Shown piece by piece: positions 1 to 10,798 of a stretch of 64,000 nucleotides of DNA. The stretch is taken from positions 310,001 through 374,000 of the forward strand of contig NZ_CP012117.1 of the NCBI RefSeq assembly GCF_001678905.1, written 5' to 3'. The translations under genes were made by a program, and so were the position numbers. The stretch's first letter is position 1; every line of letters starts with the position of its first letter. The stretch is from Dermabacter vaginalis. GTDB lineage: Bacteria; Actinomycetota; Actinomycetes; Actinomycetales; Dermabacteraceae. The notes under the pieces were generated by a model, which was not told the DNA's origin, searched no databases, and was given only the letters and a program-made list of their open reading frames with translations.

Positions 1-1
1 G

Positions 2-2017
2 GAAGCGCGAGGTCAGGAGGAAAGTGAGCGCGGCGAAAGTGCGCTGCGTATGGCTGCCGCGCTCGCGGGGCTCGAAAAAGAGGAGGCTGCGCTCCCGCGT
101 CGAGAGCAGGAGGTGAAGAAGGCGGAGCAACGGGCTGAACGCGCGGAGGCGGACTCGCAGAAAAAGACCACCCTCCTGAAGAAGCGTCCGGCGGAACGCG
201 AGAAGCTCATCGAGAAACATCGTGAGTTCAGCGAGAAGGCCGCGAAGCTCGTCGCACTCAAAGAAAAACGCGAAGCCCACGCCGCTCGCGTGCGCATCGC
301 TGCGGAGGCGCGCACAAGCCTCGACACTTACCGTACCCAGACACAGCGCGAGTGCGACTCCCTCGCGGTGCTCAAGCGCGCGAGCGAGGAAGAGTCGCTC
401 CTTCGTCGCAAGAGAATCGACGCGATCGCGTTCGAGCTCGCCGCGAACCTTGTGCAAGGTGAGGCGTGTCCCGTGTGCGGTGCGTGCGAGCATCCGGCCC
501 CGGCGCGTACCGAGGATGAGCTCGTAAGCCAAGAACGCATCGCCCAGGCGGAACATGCACGGGTGACGGCAGAGCAGTGCCTGAGTGAAGCGCGCTCGGC
601 AGCTGCGGCGACCAAGGCCCTCCACATCGACGCGCTCGAGCGTGCGTGGGGCGAGAGCGTGAACGAAGATCTCACCCGATTTCAGGAAGAGTTGCCAGCA
701 CTCATCGAGCGCCTCGACAACGAAGGCGCCGCACTCGCGAGAGAAGAACACGCTGCGCAGGAAGCTGAAGTCGAGCGTGAACACGTAAGCACGGAAATCG
801 CGAAGTTCGATGAGCGCACGAGTGCCCTCGAGCGCGAAGCGCATGAAAGTGCCTTGACCGCGGAGCGTGCAGCTGTCGACTCCCAGCACCTTGCGAAGAA
901 CCTTACGGAAACCCGCCAGGCGATTGCCGCTGAACTGAAGGCCCATAACGATACTCACGAGACTCTCGCAGAGCTTCGTTTGTCGCTTCTTTCGGTGGGG
1001 GAGGCCGCACGCGCGCACGCGCGCCTTCTTGACAAATGCCTCGAAGCGCGGAGCGTGCATGAGCGCGCGAAAACTCGCCTCGCCGAAGCACTCGCGGCGA
1101 GCGGCTTCGACAACGTCGAGGAGGTGGTGCACGCGCGTCTTTCGACCGAACGAAAGCACACCTACGAGAACACCGTGCGCGAATACTCGTCACTCACGGC
1201 AGTAATCGAGGAGGCCAAAAAGGACGAACGCCTCGCCCAGATCGAGGCGAATGCTTCCGCCCTTGAAGCGGCTACCGAGGCCCTTGAAGTGACGCAGGCG
1301 CGCGTGCGTGTCAAACGCGATGAGCACACCGCGGCCGCGGGTCTCCACGCCACCCGCGCCAAGATACTTGAGCGCGTGAAGCGTGCACGCGCCGATTTCA
1401 CGGCCCGCGCCGCCGCGCACGAGAAACGCTCGGCTCGTCAGAGCGAAGTGTTGCACCTCGCGAATGTTGCCACGGGCAATTCGAGCGACGCGAAGGCGCG
1501 ACTCACACTCTCAACCTTCGCGGTCATGCGCCGCTTCGAGAAAGTCATCGAGGCGGCAAATGTGCGCCTTGGTGCTCTTTCCGGCGGGATCTACGAGATT
1601 CGCCTCGCGCATCCAGAGAAGATTGGCCGTAAGCAGGTAGGCCTCGATCTCGAGATGGTCGACCTGCGTCACGACTCGTCCCGCTCACCCTCGACTCTTT
1701 CAGGCGGTGAAACGTTCTACGTGTCGCTCGCTCTAGCTCTCGGCCTCGCCGACATCGTGAGTGGGGAAACCGGCGGCGTGCAGATGAACACCCTCTTTAT
1801 CGACGAGGGCTTTGGCACGCTTGACCCCGAGAAGCTCGACGGTGTCATCGCCGAGATCAGGGAACTCGCTGCCCACGGTCGCACAGTCGGGATCATCTCC
1901 CACGTTGCCGAACTCAAATCGCAAATTGCGGAAAAAGTGCACGTTGAAAGAAAGTCCGACGGCACGTCACGTATCAGCGTGAGTGCACAGCCCACGCAGC
2001 TCCCGCAATTCTCCTAG
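2..2017 (+). CDS. sbcC: Exonuclease SbcC, C-terminal part (cut by window edge)
   Basis: SMC-like ATPase subunit of the SbcCD (Mre11/Rad50-type) nuclease, which opens hairpins and processes DNA ends. The frame is open to the left edge, so the N-terminal Walker A half lies outside the window. What remains is a long charged coiled coil with a single CPVC zinc-hook motif near position 467, then the C-terminal ATPase lobe with signature LSGGE (near 1700) and Walker B LFIDEGFGTLD (near 1795). An internal ATG at 50 is within the coiled coil and is not the true start. The partner sbcD is expected to the left. Family assignment is secure from the hook and ABC motifs. Confidence 0.93.
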   Translation, partial: EARGQEESERGESALRMAAALAGLEKEEAALPRREQEVKKAEQRAERAEADSQKKTTLLKKRPAEREKLIEKHREFSEKAAKLVALKEKREAHAARVRIAAEARTSLDTYRTQTQRECDSLAVLKRASEEESLLRRKRIDAIAFELAANLVQGEACPVCGACEHPAPARTEDELVSQERIAQAEHARVTAEQCLSEARSAAAATKALHIDALERAWGESVNEDLTRFQEELPALIERLDNEGAALAREEHAAQEAEVEREHVSTEIAKFDERTSALEREAHESALTAERAAVDSQHLAKNLTETRQAIAAELKAHNDTHETLAELRLSLLSVGEAARAHARLLDKCLEARSVHERAKTRLAEALAASGFDNVEEVVHARLSTERKHTYENTVREYSSLTAVIEEAKKDERLAQIEANASALEAATEALEVTQARVRVKRDEHTAAAGLHATRAKILERVKRARADFTARAAAHEKRSARQSEVLHLANVATGNSSDAKARLTLSTFAVMRRFEKVIEAANVRLGALSGGIYEIRLAHPEKIGRKQVGLDLEMVDLRHDSSRSPSTLSGGETFYVSLALALGLADIVSGETGGVQMNTLFIDEGFGTLDPEKLDGVIAEIRELAAHGRTVGIISHVAELKSQIAEKVHVERKSDGTSRISVSAQPTQLPQFS

Positions 2018-2080
2018 ACTGAAGTTTCTACTCACGACGAGCATCCGGACCCTTGACCGCCCCGCACCGAGGAGAACATC

Positions 2081-2587
2081 GTGCCCGTGGACATCATCGT
2101 CACCATCATCGCCGCGCTGTGCTTCGCGGTGGGGATCACGGGCATCGTGCTGCCCGTGCTTCCCGGATCCTTCCTCATCCTCCTCGGGATGCTCGTGTGG
2201 GCTATCGGGATCGGCGGGTGGACGGGCTGGATTGCCTTCGCGCTTGTCGCCGTCTTCTCGATCGCAGGCATGACCAGTAGCTACGTGCTCACCGGCCGCA
2301 AACTCAAGCAGAGCGAAGTTCCCACATGGGCGATCCTCGTGGCGATCGGATGCGCGATTCTTGGCCTGTTCCTTATCCCCGGCCCGGGCCTCCTCATCGG
2401 GTTTATTCTCGGTTTCTTCCTCGTTGAGCTGAGCCGCAAGCGTGAGTTCCACGACGCCCTCAACTCGACCCTCTCGACTTTGAAAACCCTCGGGATCGGC
2501 ATTCTCGTAGAACTCCTGCTCGCGATGGCGAGTGGAACCGTGTTCATCGTCGCGCTTGGCATCCACCTCTTTTCGAGGGCTGGTTAG
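2081..2587 (+). CDS. DUF456 family membrane protein
   Basis: Small integral membrane protein of 168 residues with glycine-rich hydrophobic segments covering most of its length, including PVLPGSFLILLGML and IPGPGLLIGFILG, a pattern typical of DUF456. The function of the family is unknown. The GTG start at 2081 sits behind GAGGAGA at 2069-2075. It follows sbcC by 63 bases on the same strand and its last codon overlaps the convergent WYL regulator by 4 bases. Confidence 0.8.
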   Translation: MPVDIIVTIIAALCFAVGITGIVLPVLPGSFLILLGMLVWAIGIGGWTGWIAFALVAVFSIAGMTSSYVLTGRKLKQSEVPTWAILVAIGCAILGLFLIPGPGLLIGFILGFFLVELSRKREFHDALNSTLSTLKTLGIGILVELLLAMASGTVFIVALGIHLFSRAG

Positions 2588-3567
2588 CGATCGCGGCGGC
2601 GATGATCGGCAGTGCTTTGTGCTGAGTGAAACTGCACGATCTGGACCGCGATCTCGCGGAATCGAACCACCGCTGCGGCTGGTCTTAAGATCCGAATGTG
2701 GTCCCCGAATTGGAGGAGCTGTCGAACCGATTCAACGTCTGGATAGTGGACGACGATATGAGTCCACTCGTCCTCGGAGCCGTCGAAACGGATCATTCGC
2801 CCTCTAAGGATTCGTCGGGCCAGATCTAGGCGGGTCGAGCGCAGCTGTGCGTGCACCTCGATACCAGGCGCCGACTGAAAACTGGTCAGCAGTTCTTGCC
2901 ACACTGAGCGCAGATCGCAGTCCGGTCGTAGCACTGCGGAATCCGTAAGCAGCTCGCGGGTCTCAATGCGGCTGGTGTTAAACATGCGGGGTTGTGAGGC
3001 GACGTCAGCCACTAGATACCAGGATCCGGCTTTGTTCACGAGACCGTAAGGGTCCGCGACAACCCACTTCCCGCTGCTCTCGCCGCTGCGTCGATATCGG
3101 AGGCGGATGCGTTGTCTATTTCGTGCAGCGGTGAGAAGGTCGGCCACGTCGAGTTCCTGCTCGGCCGTGAACCATCCAGAGGGATCGACGTGGAGCACTT
3201 CGGGCAAGGGCAGAGTGGCGGAAGGTTGCTCACGCGCCGCAACAGCAGTCAGCTTCTGCTGGGTTCTGACATGTACGGCATGGAGCCCGATCTGTTCGAG
3301 AAGATCCTCATCTAGTCCTGCGACGGAAAGCAGCTGCAGTTCATGTGGATCGAGGCGTGAGACGTCGAGCCGGGCCCGATGGTCCAGCACGATGGCTCCA
3401 CCCCGGCCTCGCTCGGTGTAGATCGGCACCCCAGCAGCCGACAACGCCGTAATATCACGCAAGATCGTGCGTGAAGATACCTCGAGGCGGCGAGCCAGTT
3501 CTTGACTGGTCATTCGTTCATGGGTTTGCAGTAGAAGCAGGATCGACATCAACCGGGACGACTTCAT
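2584..3567 (-). CDS. YafY-type HTH/WYL transcriptional regulator
   Basis: Regulator of 327 residues: an N-terminal winged helix-turn-helix (residues 1-60, with SQELARRLEVSSRTILRDI) followed by a WYL domain (about 130-220, with DPYGLVNKAGSWYLVADV) that usually senses a ligand. The ATG at 3567 starts the conserved MKSSRLMSILLLLQ; longer in-frame versions add an unrelated leader. It is divergent from the VOC gene at 3656, and the 88-bp gap holds a GACA-N5-TGTC box it probably binds. Likely represses or activates the VOC gene and itself; the ligand is unknown. Confidence 0.87.
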   Translation of the reverse strand: MKSSRLMSILLLLQTHERMTSQELARRLEVSSRTILRDITALSAAGVPIYTERGRGGAIVLDHRARLDVSRLDPHELQLLSVAGLDEDLLEQIGLHAVHVRTQQKLTAVAAREQPSATLPLPEVLHVDPSGWFTAEQELDVADLLTAARNRQRIRLRYRRSGESSGKWVVADPYGLVNKAGSWYLVADVASQPRMFNTSRIETRELLTDSAVLRPDCDLRSVWQELLTSFQSAPGIEVHAQLRSTRLDLARRILRGRMIRFDGSEDEWTHIVVHYPDVESVRQLLQFGDHIRILRPAAAVVRFREIAVQIVQFHSAQSTADHRRRDR

Positions 3568-3589
3568 TCCCAATCCCTTTAGAAAATAT

Positions 3590-3602
3590 GACAGTAGGTG
3601 TC
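3590..3602. promoter_or_regulatory. Candidate operator GACA-N5-TGTC for the WYL regulator
   Basis: In the divergent gap, GACA (3590-3593) and TGTC (3599-3602) form an inverted repeat with spacer GTAGG. TGACAG (3589-3594) could also act as a -35 and GATTAT (3613-3618) as a -10 for the VOC gene, 18 bases apart, so the box overlaps the -35. The binding role is inferred from position beside a YafY/WYL gene. Confidence 0.5.
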
Positions 3603-3655
3603 GTCTTTGCCTGATTATATGGGGCTCCCTGATCCACTGACTTAAGGAGAGACCC

Positions 3656-4021
3656 ATGCCGGTCCCGAATCTGTTTCTGACCTACGTCAGCGATGTCGAG
3701 CGATCCACCGATTTCTATAGTCGCCTGTTCGACATCGAACCCACCTTCACCAGCCCGCGGTACGTCGCTTTTGAGGTTGCGCCCGGTGTGCTTTTCGCAA
3801 TCTGGACTGGGCACAACGAAGATCTCACATCAGCAACACCGCGCACGAACGAAATCGGACTCATGATTCCCGGTCCCTCCTCTGCCATCGACGACGTCTA
3901 CGAGGAATGGGTCGCGAAAGGAGTGCACGTGATCGAGGAACCGCACGACGATGTCTTCGGTCGCACCTTCGTGATAGCCGACCCCGACCACAACCTCGTA
4001 CGGGTCAGCCCCGTTGACTAG
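3656..4021 (+). CDS. VOC (glyoxalase/bleomycin-resistance/dioxygenase) family protein
   Basis: 121 residues, the usual size of a single-chain VOC metalloprotein with paired beta-alpha-beta-beta-beta units: LFLTYVSDVERSTDFYSRLF at the N-terminus and GRTFVIADPDHNLVRVSP at the C-terminus. Members are glyoxalases, dioxygenases or drug-binding proteins; the substrate cannot be told. Start ATG 3656 behind AAGGAGA (3644-3650). Divergent from the WYL regulator, which probably controls it. Confidence 0.85.
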   Translation: MPVPNLFLTYVSDVERSTDFYSRLFDIEPTFTSPRYVAFEVAPGVLFAIWTGHNEDLTSATPRTNEIGLMIPGPSSAIDDVYEEWVAKGVHVIEEPHDDVFGRTFVIADPDHNLVRVSPVD

Positions 4022-4145
4022 CCCCAATAGCGGTTCCATCGGCGGCGGGCGCAAGCTCGCCGCCGCGTGGCACTTGTGCCGTTAACCTTGCTAAATCTGC
4101 AGACCATTACGCGGAGCATCAAGAGCCCCGCTAAGGTGGGCTTTC

Positions 4146-4985
4146 GTGAGTACTGACGATAGGCGCAGCGTTCCCGGCCCGATTCCGAATATTTCGGGTC
4201 GCGATGAACCGCGCTATGGCTCGCGGGAGCGAAAAGAAGAACTCGCGAAGGGATTTTTAGGCGAGGGCGCCGGCTATGACGAAGTGCGGCCGGGTTACCC
4301 AAACGGAGTGCTCGACGCGATGCTGGCGGCCGTCGGAACCGCTGCCTACCCCCGCGTGGTGGATCTCGGCGCCGGAACAGGGAAACTCGCGCTTGCCCTT
4401 GCCGGTCGCGGTTGCCACGTGACGGCGCTTGATACGAGCGAGTCGATGCTTGAAGTGGCGCGCACGCAAGCGGTCGCGGGCCAAATGGCGCAGCGGTTCG
4501 AGGCGTGCGTGGCGCCGGCAGAGGCCACCACTCGTGAGGCGGGAAGCGCGGATCTCGTGACTGCCGCGCAAGCGTGGCACTGGTTCGAGCGGGATGCGGT
4601 CAGCGCCGAAGTTCGCAGGATTCTCGCGCCAGGCGGTGTGCTCGCTCTCGTGTGGAACACGCTCGATGTGAGCGTGCCGTGGGTGCACAGGTATTCGCGG
4701 ATTGCGCACGCGGGTGACGTGCAACGCGAAGGTTTTCTCCCCGATGTGGGTGAGGGGCTCGAGCTCGTGACGCGGCACGTCGAGCACTGGGGAGATGCGC
4801 GCCCCACGTGGGATTTTGTGCGCCTTGCGACGACCCGCAGCTACTATCTCACCGCTTCGGAAAAGATCCGCGCGAAGGTCCTCGACAATCTCGACTGGTA
4901 CCTTCATGAGCACCTCGGGCACGCGCCCGGCAGCCGAATCTCGATGCCGTACCGCACGGACCTCTTTCTGTACAGGCCCGCCTAA
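4146..4985 (+). CDS. Class I SAM-dependent methyltransferase
   Basis: 279 residues with a Rossmann methyltransferase fold: motif I VVDLGAGTGKL near residues 71-81, the acidic LDTSESML at the end of strand 2, and AQAWHWF and APGGVLALVWNT further on, as in UbiE/Methyltransf_11 proteins. The substrate is unknown. GTG start at 4146 follows AAGGTGGG. The first 40 residues are polar and poorly conserved in feel, so a later start is possible. Stands alone between the VOC gene and the convergent DUF6318 gene. Confidence 0.85.
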   Translation: MSTDDRRSVPGPIPNISGRDEPRYGSRERKEELAKGFLGEGAGYDEVRPGYPNGVLDAMLAAVGTAAYPRVVDLGAGTGKLALALAGRGCHVTALDTSESMLEVARTQAVAGQMAQRFEACVAPAEATTREAGSADLVTAAQAWHWFERDAVSAEVRRILAPGGVLALVWNTLDVSVPWVHRYSRIAHAGDVQREGFLPDVGEGLELVTRHVEHWGDARPTWDFVRLATTRSYYLTASEKIRAKVLDNLDWYLHEHLGHAPGSRISMPYRTDLFLYRPA

Positions 4986-4994
4986 CCGGCGGTC

Positions 4995-5624
4995 TTAACC
5001 GACCGCCATCGATGTCACGCGCCAGTGGCCATCAACGAAACGGAGGCCTACGGAAAACTTCCCCTGTGAAGCCCCGCGCGTTGCGGGTTCGCGTGTGGGG
5101 TCGTCGATGAGCTGCGCGGGTGCCTCGTGGAATGTCGCGTCGACCTTCGCGGTCGTCGAGGCGCCATCACTCGCGCCGCTGCCCTTCGTGAGCGTCACCT
5201 TCTCGTCACTAAGGGTGATGTCGCCGCCCACGATCCAGCCTCCCGCGGTGTGAAGCTGCTCGGCGTTGTCGGCGAAGCGCATGCATTCCTCGCACGACGG
5301 GTCCATGAGCTCGCGCCACGCGCTCGTGTCACCAGTGCCGATCATGTAGGCGTAGACCGCGAAAAGGTACCGGGCGCTCGCCTGCGCTCCCGTTTCGGTT
5401 TCCTCATCGATACCCGGGAAGTCCGCGCGCGATGGTTCCGTGGTGTTTGTCGGCTTCGGCTGGCTCGCCGGATCGACCTTCTTGCGGGTATCTTGCGCGG
5501 AGTCAGCCACCTGCTGTTCGCCCTGTTTGTTCTGCGTGAACTGGCCCATCCCCACGAGCCCCGCGGGAATGATGAGGGCAAGAGCGAAGATCAGGACGAC
5601 GATGCGCTGGGTCGTTTTACTCAC
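4995..5624 (-). CDS. DUF6318-like membrane-anchored secreted protein
   Basis: 209 residues with one N-terminal hydrophobic segment (about residues 8-28) that anchors the protein or acts as an uncleaved signal; no lipobox cysteine. A polar Thr/Pro linker leads to a globular domain with YLFAVYAYMIGTGDTSAWRELMD and a CEEC pair, as in the actinobacterial DUF6318 family, ending FVDGHWRVTSM. Function unknown; it resembles NTF2-like extracytoplasmic domains. Converges on the methyltransferase. Confidence 0.7.
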   Translation of the reverse strand: MSKTTQRIVVLIFALALIIPAGLVGMGQFTQNKQGEQQVADSAQDTRKKVDPASQPKPTNTTEPSRADFPGIDEETETGAQASARYLFAVYAYMIGTGDTSAWRELMDPSCEECMRFADNAEQLHTAGGWIVGGDITLSDEKVTLTKGSGASDGASTTAKVDATFHEAPAQLIDDPTREPATRGASQGKFSVGLRFVDGHWRVTSMAVG

Positions 5625-5784
5625 CGCTCAAGGCTAATACAGCGCGTGATGGGAGGCAGTGTCGATCGTGCCTGGGTCGTTTTTGCGGGGTGGCGAGCAG
5701 CGATATTCTGATGTCGTCGTCACCTCGGGCGTGGCAGGCGTCGGCCTCCCCTCGCCCACACGAGCACGAAAGGCTCTTTCTCCC

Positions 5785-7554
5785 GTGACCCTCCTGAGAC
5801 TCCTGTGGAATTACGTGAAACCATCGTGGTTCTCGCTCGTGCTCGTCGTGGTGTTCCAAGTCGCGGCGCAGCTCGCCGCGCTTTACCTCCCCACGCTTAA
5901 TGCCGACATGATTGACGACGGCATCGCCAAGGGGGATATCGACGCGATTTGGCGCCTTGCCGGTTGGATGCTCTTCGTGAGCCTCGCGAATATCGCCGCC
6001 CTCGTGGCTGCGAATTATTTTTCGGGACGCGTTGCCATGAGGCTTTCGAGGGACCTTCGCTCGGACGTTTTCTCGCAAGTCCAGTCGTACAGCGCGAAAG
6101 AGATCAGCCACTTCACGCCCGCCTCGCTTATCACGCGCAACACGAACGATGTGCAGCAGCTTCAGAACCTGTCGTTCTTTGGGCTCATGTTTCTTGTGTC
6201 AGCGCCAATTACGGGCATCGGAGGTGTGGTGCTTGCGCTCAAGCAAGAGGCGCAGCTCGCATGGCTCATCGCGGTCATGGTGCCGCTCATGCTCGTGGCG
6301 ATCGCGCTCGTCATATGGAAGGCGTCCCCGCTTTTTCGCGAGATGCAGGAGCGGATCGATGATCTGAACCTCGTGCTTCGAGAACAAATCACGGGCATTC
6401 GCGTGGTCAGGGCTTTCGTGCGCGAGCCCTTTGAGCGGGATCGTTTTGATACGTCAAATAGGCGTCTCACGAGCATTAACCGCAGCATTGGGCACCTCAT
6501 TGCTTTTCTCAATCCGATCGTGATGTTCCTTCTTTCGTTCAGTTCCGTGCTCGTGCTGCTGGTGGCCGCGGGGCCGATTGACCGTGGCGAGATGCAAGTG
6601 GGGTCGATTACGGCATTTATCGCCTACCTCATCCAGATCCTCATCGCGGTCATGATGGCGACGTTCATGACGATGATGGTTCCGCGTGCGATGGTTTCCG
6701 CCGAGCGCATTACGGAGGTGCTCGATACGCACAGTTCGGTGGTGCTTCCTTCTCCTGAGGTCGCCGTCCAGCCGGGGGATCCGCGTGTCAGTGAGCGCGC
6801 CGAGCTCGAATTCGACGACGTCACGTTCGCGTATCCAGGAGCGGAACGCCCCGTTCTCGAAGGCATTTCATTTAAGGCCCACGCGGGCCACACAGTCGCG
6901 ATCATTGGCGGCACGGGTTCCGGCAAAACTACGCTCCTTGGGCTTATCTCGCGCCAGTTCGACGTCACGGAGGGCGCGGTCAAGGTCAACGGTGTGGACG
7001 TACGCGAGGCGGCCCCGGAGATGCTTCACGGCACCCTCGGTTACGTGCCGCAGCGGCCCTATCTGTTTAGCGGCACGGTTGCCTCGAACGTGAAGTTCGG
7101 AAGGCCCGAGGCGAGTGAAACGGAGGTGTGGCATGCCCTCACGATTGCGCAGGCGCGCGATTTTGTTGCCGAGATGCCCGACGGGCTCGAGTCGCCTATC
7201 GCTCAGGGCGGCACGAACGTGTCGGGTGGTCAGCGCCAGCGCCTCTCGATCGCGCGGGCGCTTTTGGCGAAGCCCGACATCTACCTTTTCGACGACTCCT
7301 TTAGCGCGCTCGACCTGCAGACCGATGCGCGGTTGCGCGCGGCTCTTGCTCCCGAAACTCGTGACGCGCTCGTGGTGATCGTCGCGCAGCGAATCTCGAC
7401 CATCACGAGCGCCGATCTGATCCTCGTGCTCGATCACGGCCGAGTCGTCGGGCGCGGCACCCACGAGGAGCTCTTGCAGTCGAATGAGACGTATCAGGAG
7501 ATCGTGGCTTCGCAAGGCACGGCGGAAGAATATGAGGAAGGAGCGGCGCGATGA
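5785..7554 (+). CDS. ABC exporter subunit 1 (degenerate ATP site half)
   Basis: Half-transporter of the multidrug/lipid exporter type: six membrane helices (roughly residues 10-300) and a C-terminal ATPase domain with Walker A GGTGSGKTT, signature VSGGQRQ and Walker B YLFDDS. The residue after Walker B is Asp instead of catalytic Glu, and the H-loop is Gln (VAQRIST), so its own ATP site is probably weak; its canonical signature completes the partner's active site. GTG 5785 (MTLLRLLWNYVKPSW) matches the usual N-terminus; in-frame GTGs at 5668 and 5659 would add about 40 polar residues. Overlaps subunit 2 by 4 bases (ATGA), so the pair is translated together. Substrate unknown. Confidence 0.9.
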   Translation: MTLLRLLWNYVKPSWFSLVLVVVFQVAAQLAALYLPTLNADMIDDGIAKGDIDAIWRLAGWMLFVSLANIAALVAANYFSGRVAMRLSRDLRSDVFSQVQSYSAKEISHFTPASLITRNTNDVQQLQNLSFFGLMFLVSAPITGIGGVVLALKQEAQLAWLIAVMVPLMLVAIALVIWKASPLFREMQERIDDLNLVLREQITGIRVVRAFVREPFERDRFDTSNRRLTSINRSIGHLIAFLNPIVMFLLSFSSVLVLLVAAGPIDRGEMQVGSITAFIAYLIQILIAVMMATFMTMMVPRAMVSAERITEVLDTHSSVVLPSPEVAVQPGDPRVSERAELEFDDVTFAYPGAERPVLEGISFKAHAGHTVAIIGGTGSGKTTLLGLISRQFDVTEGAVKVNGVDVREAAPEMLHGTLGYVPQRPYLFSGTVASNVKFGRPEASETEVWHALTIAQARDFVAEMPDGLESPIAQGGTNVSGGQRQRLSIARALLAKPDIYLFDDSFSALDLQTDARLRAALAPETRDALVVIVAQRISTITSADLILVLDHGRVVGRGTHEELLQSNETYQEIVASQGTAEEYEEGAAR

Positions 7555-9550
7555 GCGAGGAAAAGAAGCATAGCGAGCGAGGCGTGCGTCCCGGGCAGAA
7601 AGCCCAAAACTTCGGGCCGTCCTTCACACGGCTCATGGGCTTCCTCATGGCTGAGCGCACCCTGCTTTTCAGCGCCCTCGGAATCGGGATTATTTCGGTC
7701 ATTCTGAGCGTGATCGGACCGAAGATTCTCGGTCGGGCGACCGACATTATCTTCAACGGCGTCATCTCGAAACGCATGCCCGCGGGCGTCACGAAGGACC
7801 AGGTGGTCGCCGGAATGCGCGCGAGTGGCCAAGAGCAGCTTGCGGACATGGTCTCGGGCATGGATCTGAATCCCGGTCACGGGATCGACTTCGGTGCCCT
7901 CAACACGGTTCTGCTCACCGTCACGGTGCTGTATGTGGTCGCGGCATTTTTCGCGTGGCTGCAAACCCGGATGCTCTTGCGCGTGGTGTACCGCAGCATC
8001 TACCGGCTCCGCCGTGATGTCGAGGAGAAACTCCATCGCGTGCCGCTGAGGTACTTCGATTCTCGGCGGCGCGGCGACCTCTTGTCGCGCGTGACAAACG
8101 ACGTGGATAACCTGCAAAATACCCTCAACAACACGCTCGGCGGCATTATCAGCGATGCCCTGACCGTTATCGGCACGATCATCATGATGCTCGTGATTTC
8201 GCCGATTCTCACTCTCGTCGCATTGATCGTGATCCCGCTTGCGCTCGTGATTACCGCGGTGATCGGCAAGCGCGCCCAGAAGCTCTTCGGAGAGCAGTGG
8301 GATGCCACGGGTGAAGTGAACTCTGAGGTCGAGGAGGCATTCTCCGGACACGAGATCGTGACGGTTTTCGGGCGTGAGAAGGATGCGCGCGCGAATTTCG
8401 AGAAGAAGAATGCCGAGATGTATCGCGCGAGCTTCGGTGCGCAATTTGTCAGCTCGCTCATCATGCCGTTCATGATGTTTGCGGGGAATATTTCCTATGC
8501 GGCGGTGGCCCTCGTGGGCGGCCTCAAGGTCGTCTCGGGGCAGCTCACGCTCGGTGATGTGCAGGCCTTTATTCAGTATTCGCGCCAGTTTACGCAGCCT
8601 GTTTCGCACCTGGCCTCGATGGTCACGCAGCTTCAGTCGGGCGTGGCGTCGGCGGAGCGCATTTTCGAGTTTTTGGATGCCGAAGAGCAGGTCCCGGAGA
8701 GCTCGAGGCAGGGGTCCGACGCTTGCCGCACCAAAGCCGAGGCCACATCGCCCGGTCGTGGCGAGGTGCGGTTCGACCACGTGCGCTTTTCCTACTCGCC
8801 CGAAAAGCCTCTCATTTCGGATTTGTCGCTCGTGGCGTGCCCCGGGATGACGGTTGCGATCGTGGGCCCCACGGGGGCGGGTAAAACGACGCTCGTCAAC
8901 CTCATCATGAGGTTCTATGAGATCGACGGCGGTGCGATCACGATCGACGGCGTGGATACGCGCGAGATGACGCGCGAGGAACTCCGCAGCCGCACCGGAA
9001 TGGTGCTGCAGGATACGTGGCTGTTCAGGGGTACCATCCGGGAGAACATCCGCTACGGCCGCCTCGGCGCGACCGACGAGGAGGTGCTCGAGGCCGCGAA
9101 GGCAACCCACGTGCATGACTTCGTGCAGCACCTCCCCGAGGGGTACGACACGATCATCGACGACGAAGGCTCGAGCGTATCGGCGGGCGAAAAGCAGCTG
9201 CTCACGATCGCGCGTGCCTTCCTCGCGCGGCCCGAACTGCTTATTCTCGACGAGGCGACTTCGAGTGTGGATACGCGCACCGAGGTGCTCGTGCAGAAGG
9301 CGATGAATACCCTGCGCGAGGGGCGCACGTCATTTGTGATTGCCCACAGGCTTTCGACGATTCGCGATGCCGATCTGATTCTCGTGATGGAACACGGTGA
9401 CATCGTCGAGCAGGGCACCCACGACGAGCTTCTCGAGGCGGGCGGCGCCTACGCGCGGCTGTATCGCTCGCAGTTCGAGGGCGCAAGTAGCGAGATTGCG
9501 GACTCTCCCGAGCAGGAGCCGGTCGCTCCCGCCCAGGATTCGCCAATGTT

Positions 9551-9554
<4 letters not shown>
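7551..9554 (+). CDS. ABC exporter subunit 2 (catalytic ATP site half)
   Basis: 667-residue half-transporter pairing with the preceding subunit. N-terminal six-helix domain with an extracytoplasmic insertion near residues 60-110, then an ATPase domain with Walker A GPTGAGKTT, Walker B LLILDEATSSVD with the catalytic Glu, and H-loop FVIAHRLST. Its signature VSAGEKQ is non-canonical, exactly the complement expected of a heterodimer with one degenerate site. The linker before the ATPase domain (QGSDACRTK) holds one arm of the 27-bp palindrome family at 8715-8727. Its stop codon overlaps the convergent aldo/keto reductase gene. Confidence 0.92.
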
Positions 9555-10672
<1,118 letters not shown>

Positions 10673-10798
10673 GGTGGCCTCCTTGCCGGGTAATGCCTGT
10701 AATCCCAGTGTAATGCTCATCACCAAGTCTTTTGGCCTCGGGGCAGGTCACAGTGCGGCGCCTTGCGCCGCAGGAATAATCATGCATACGATTGCAAA

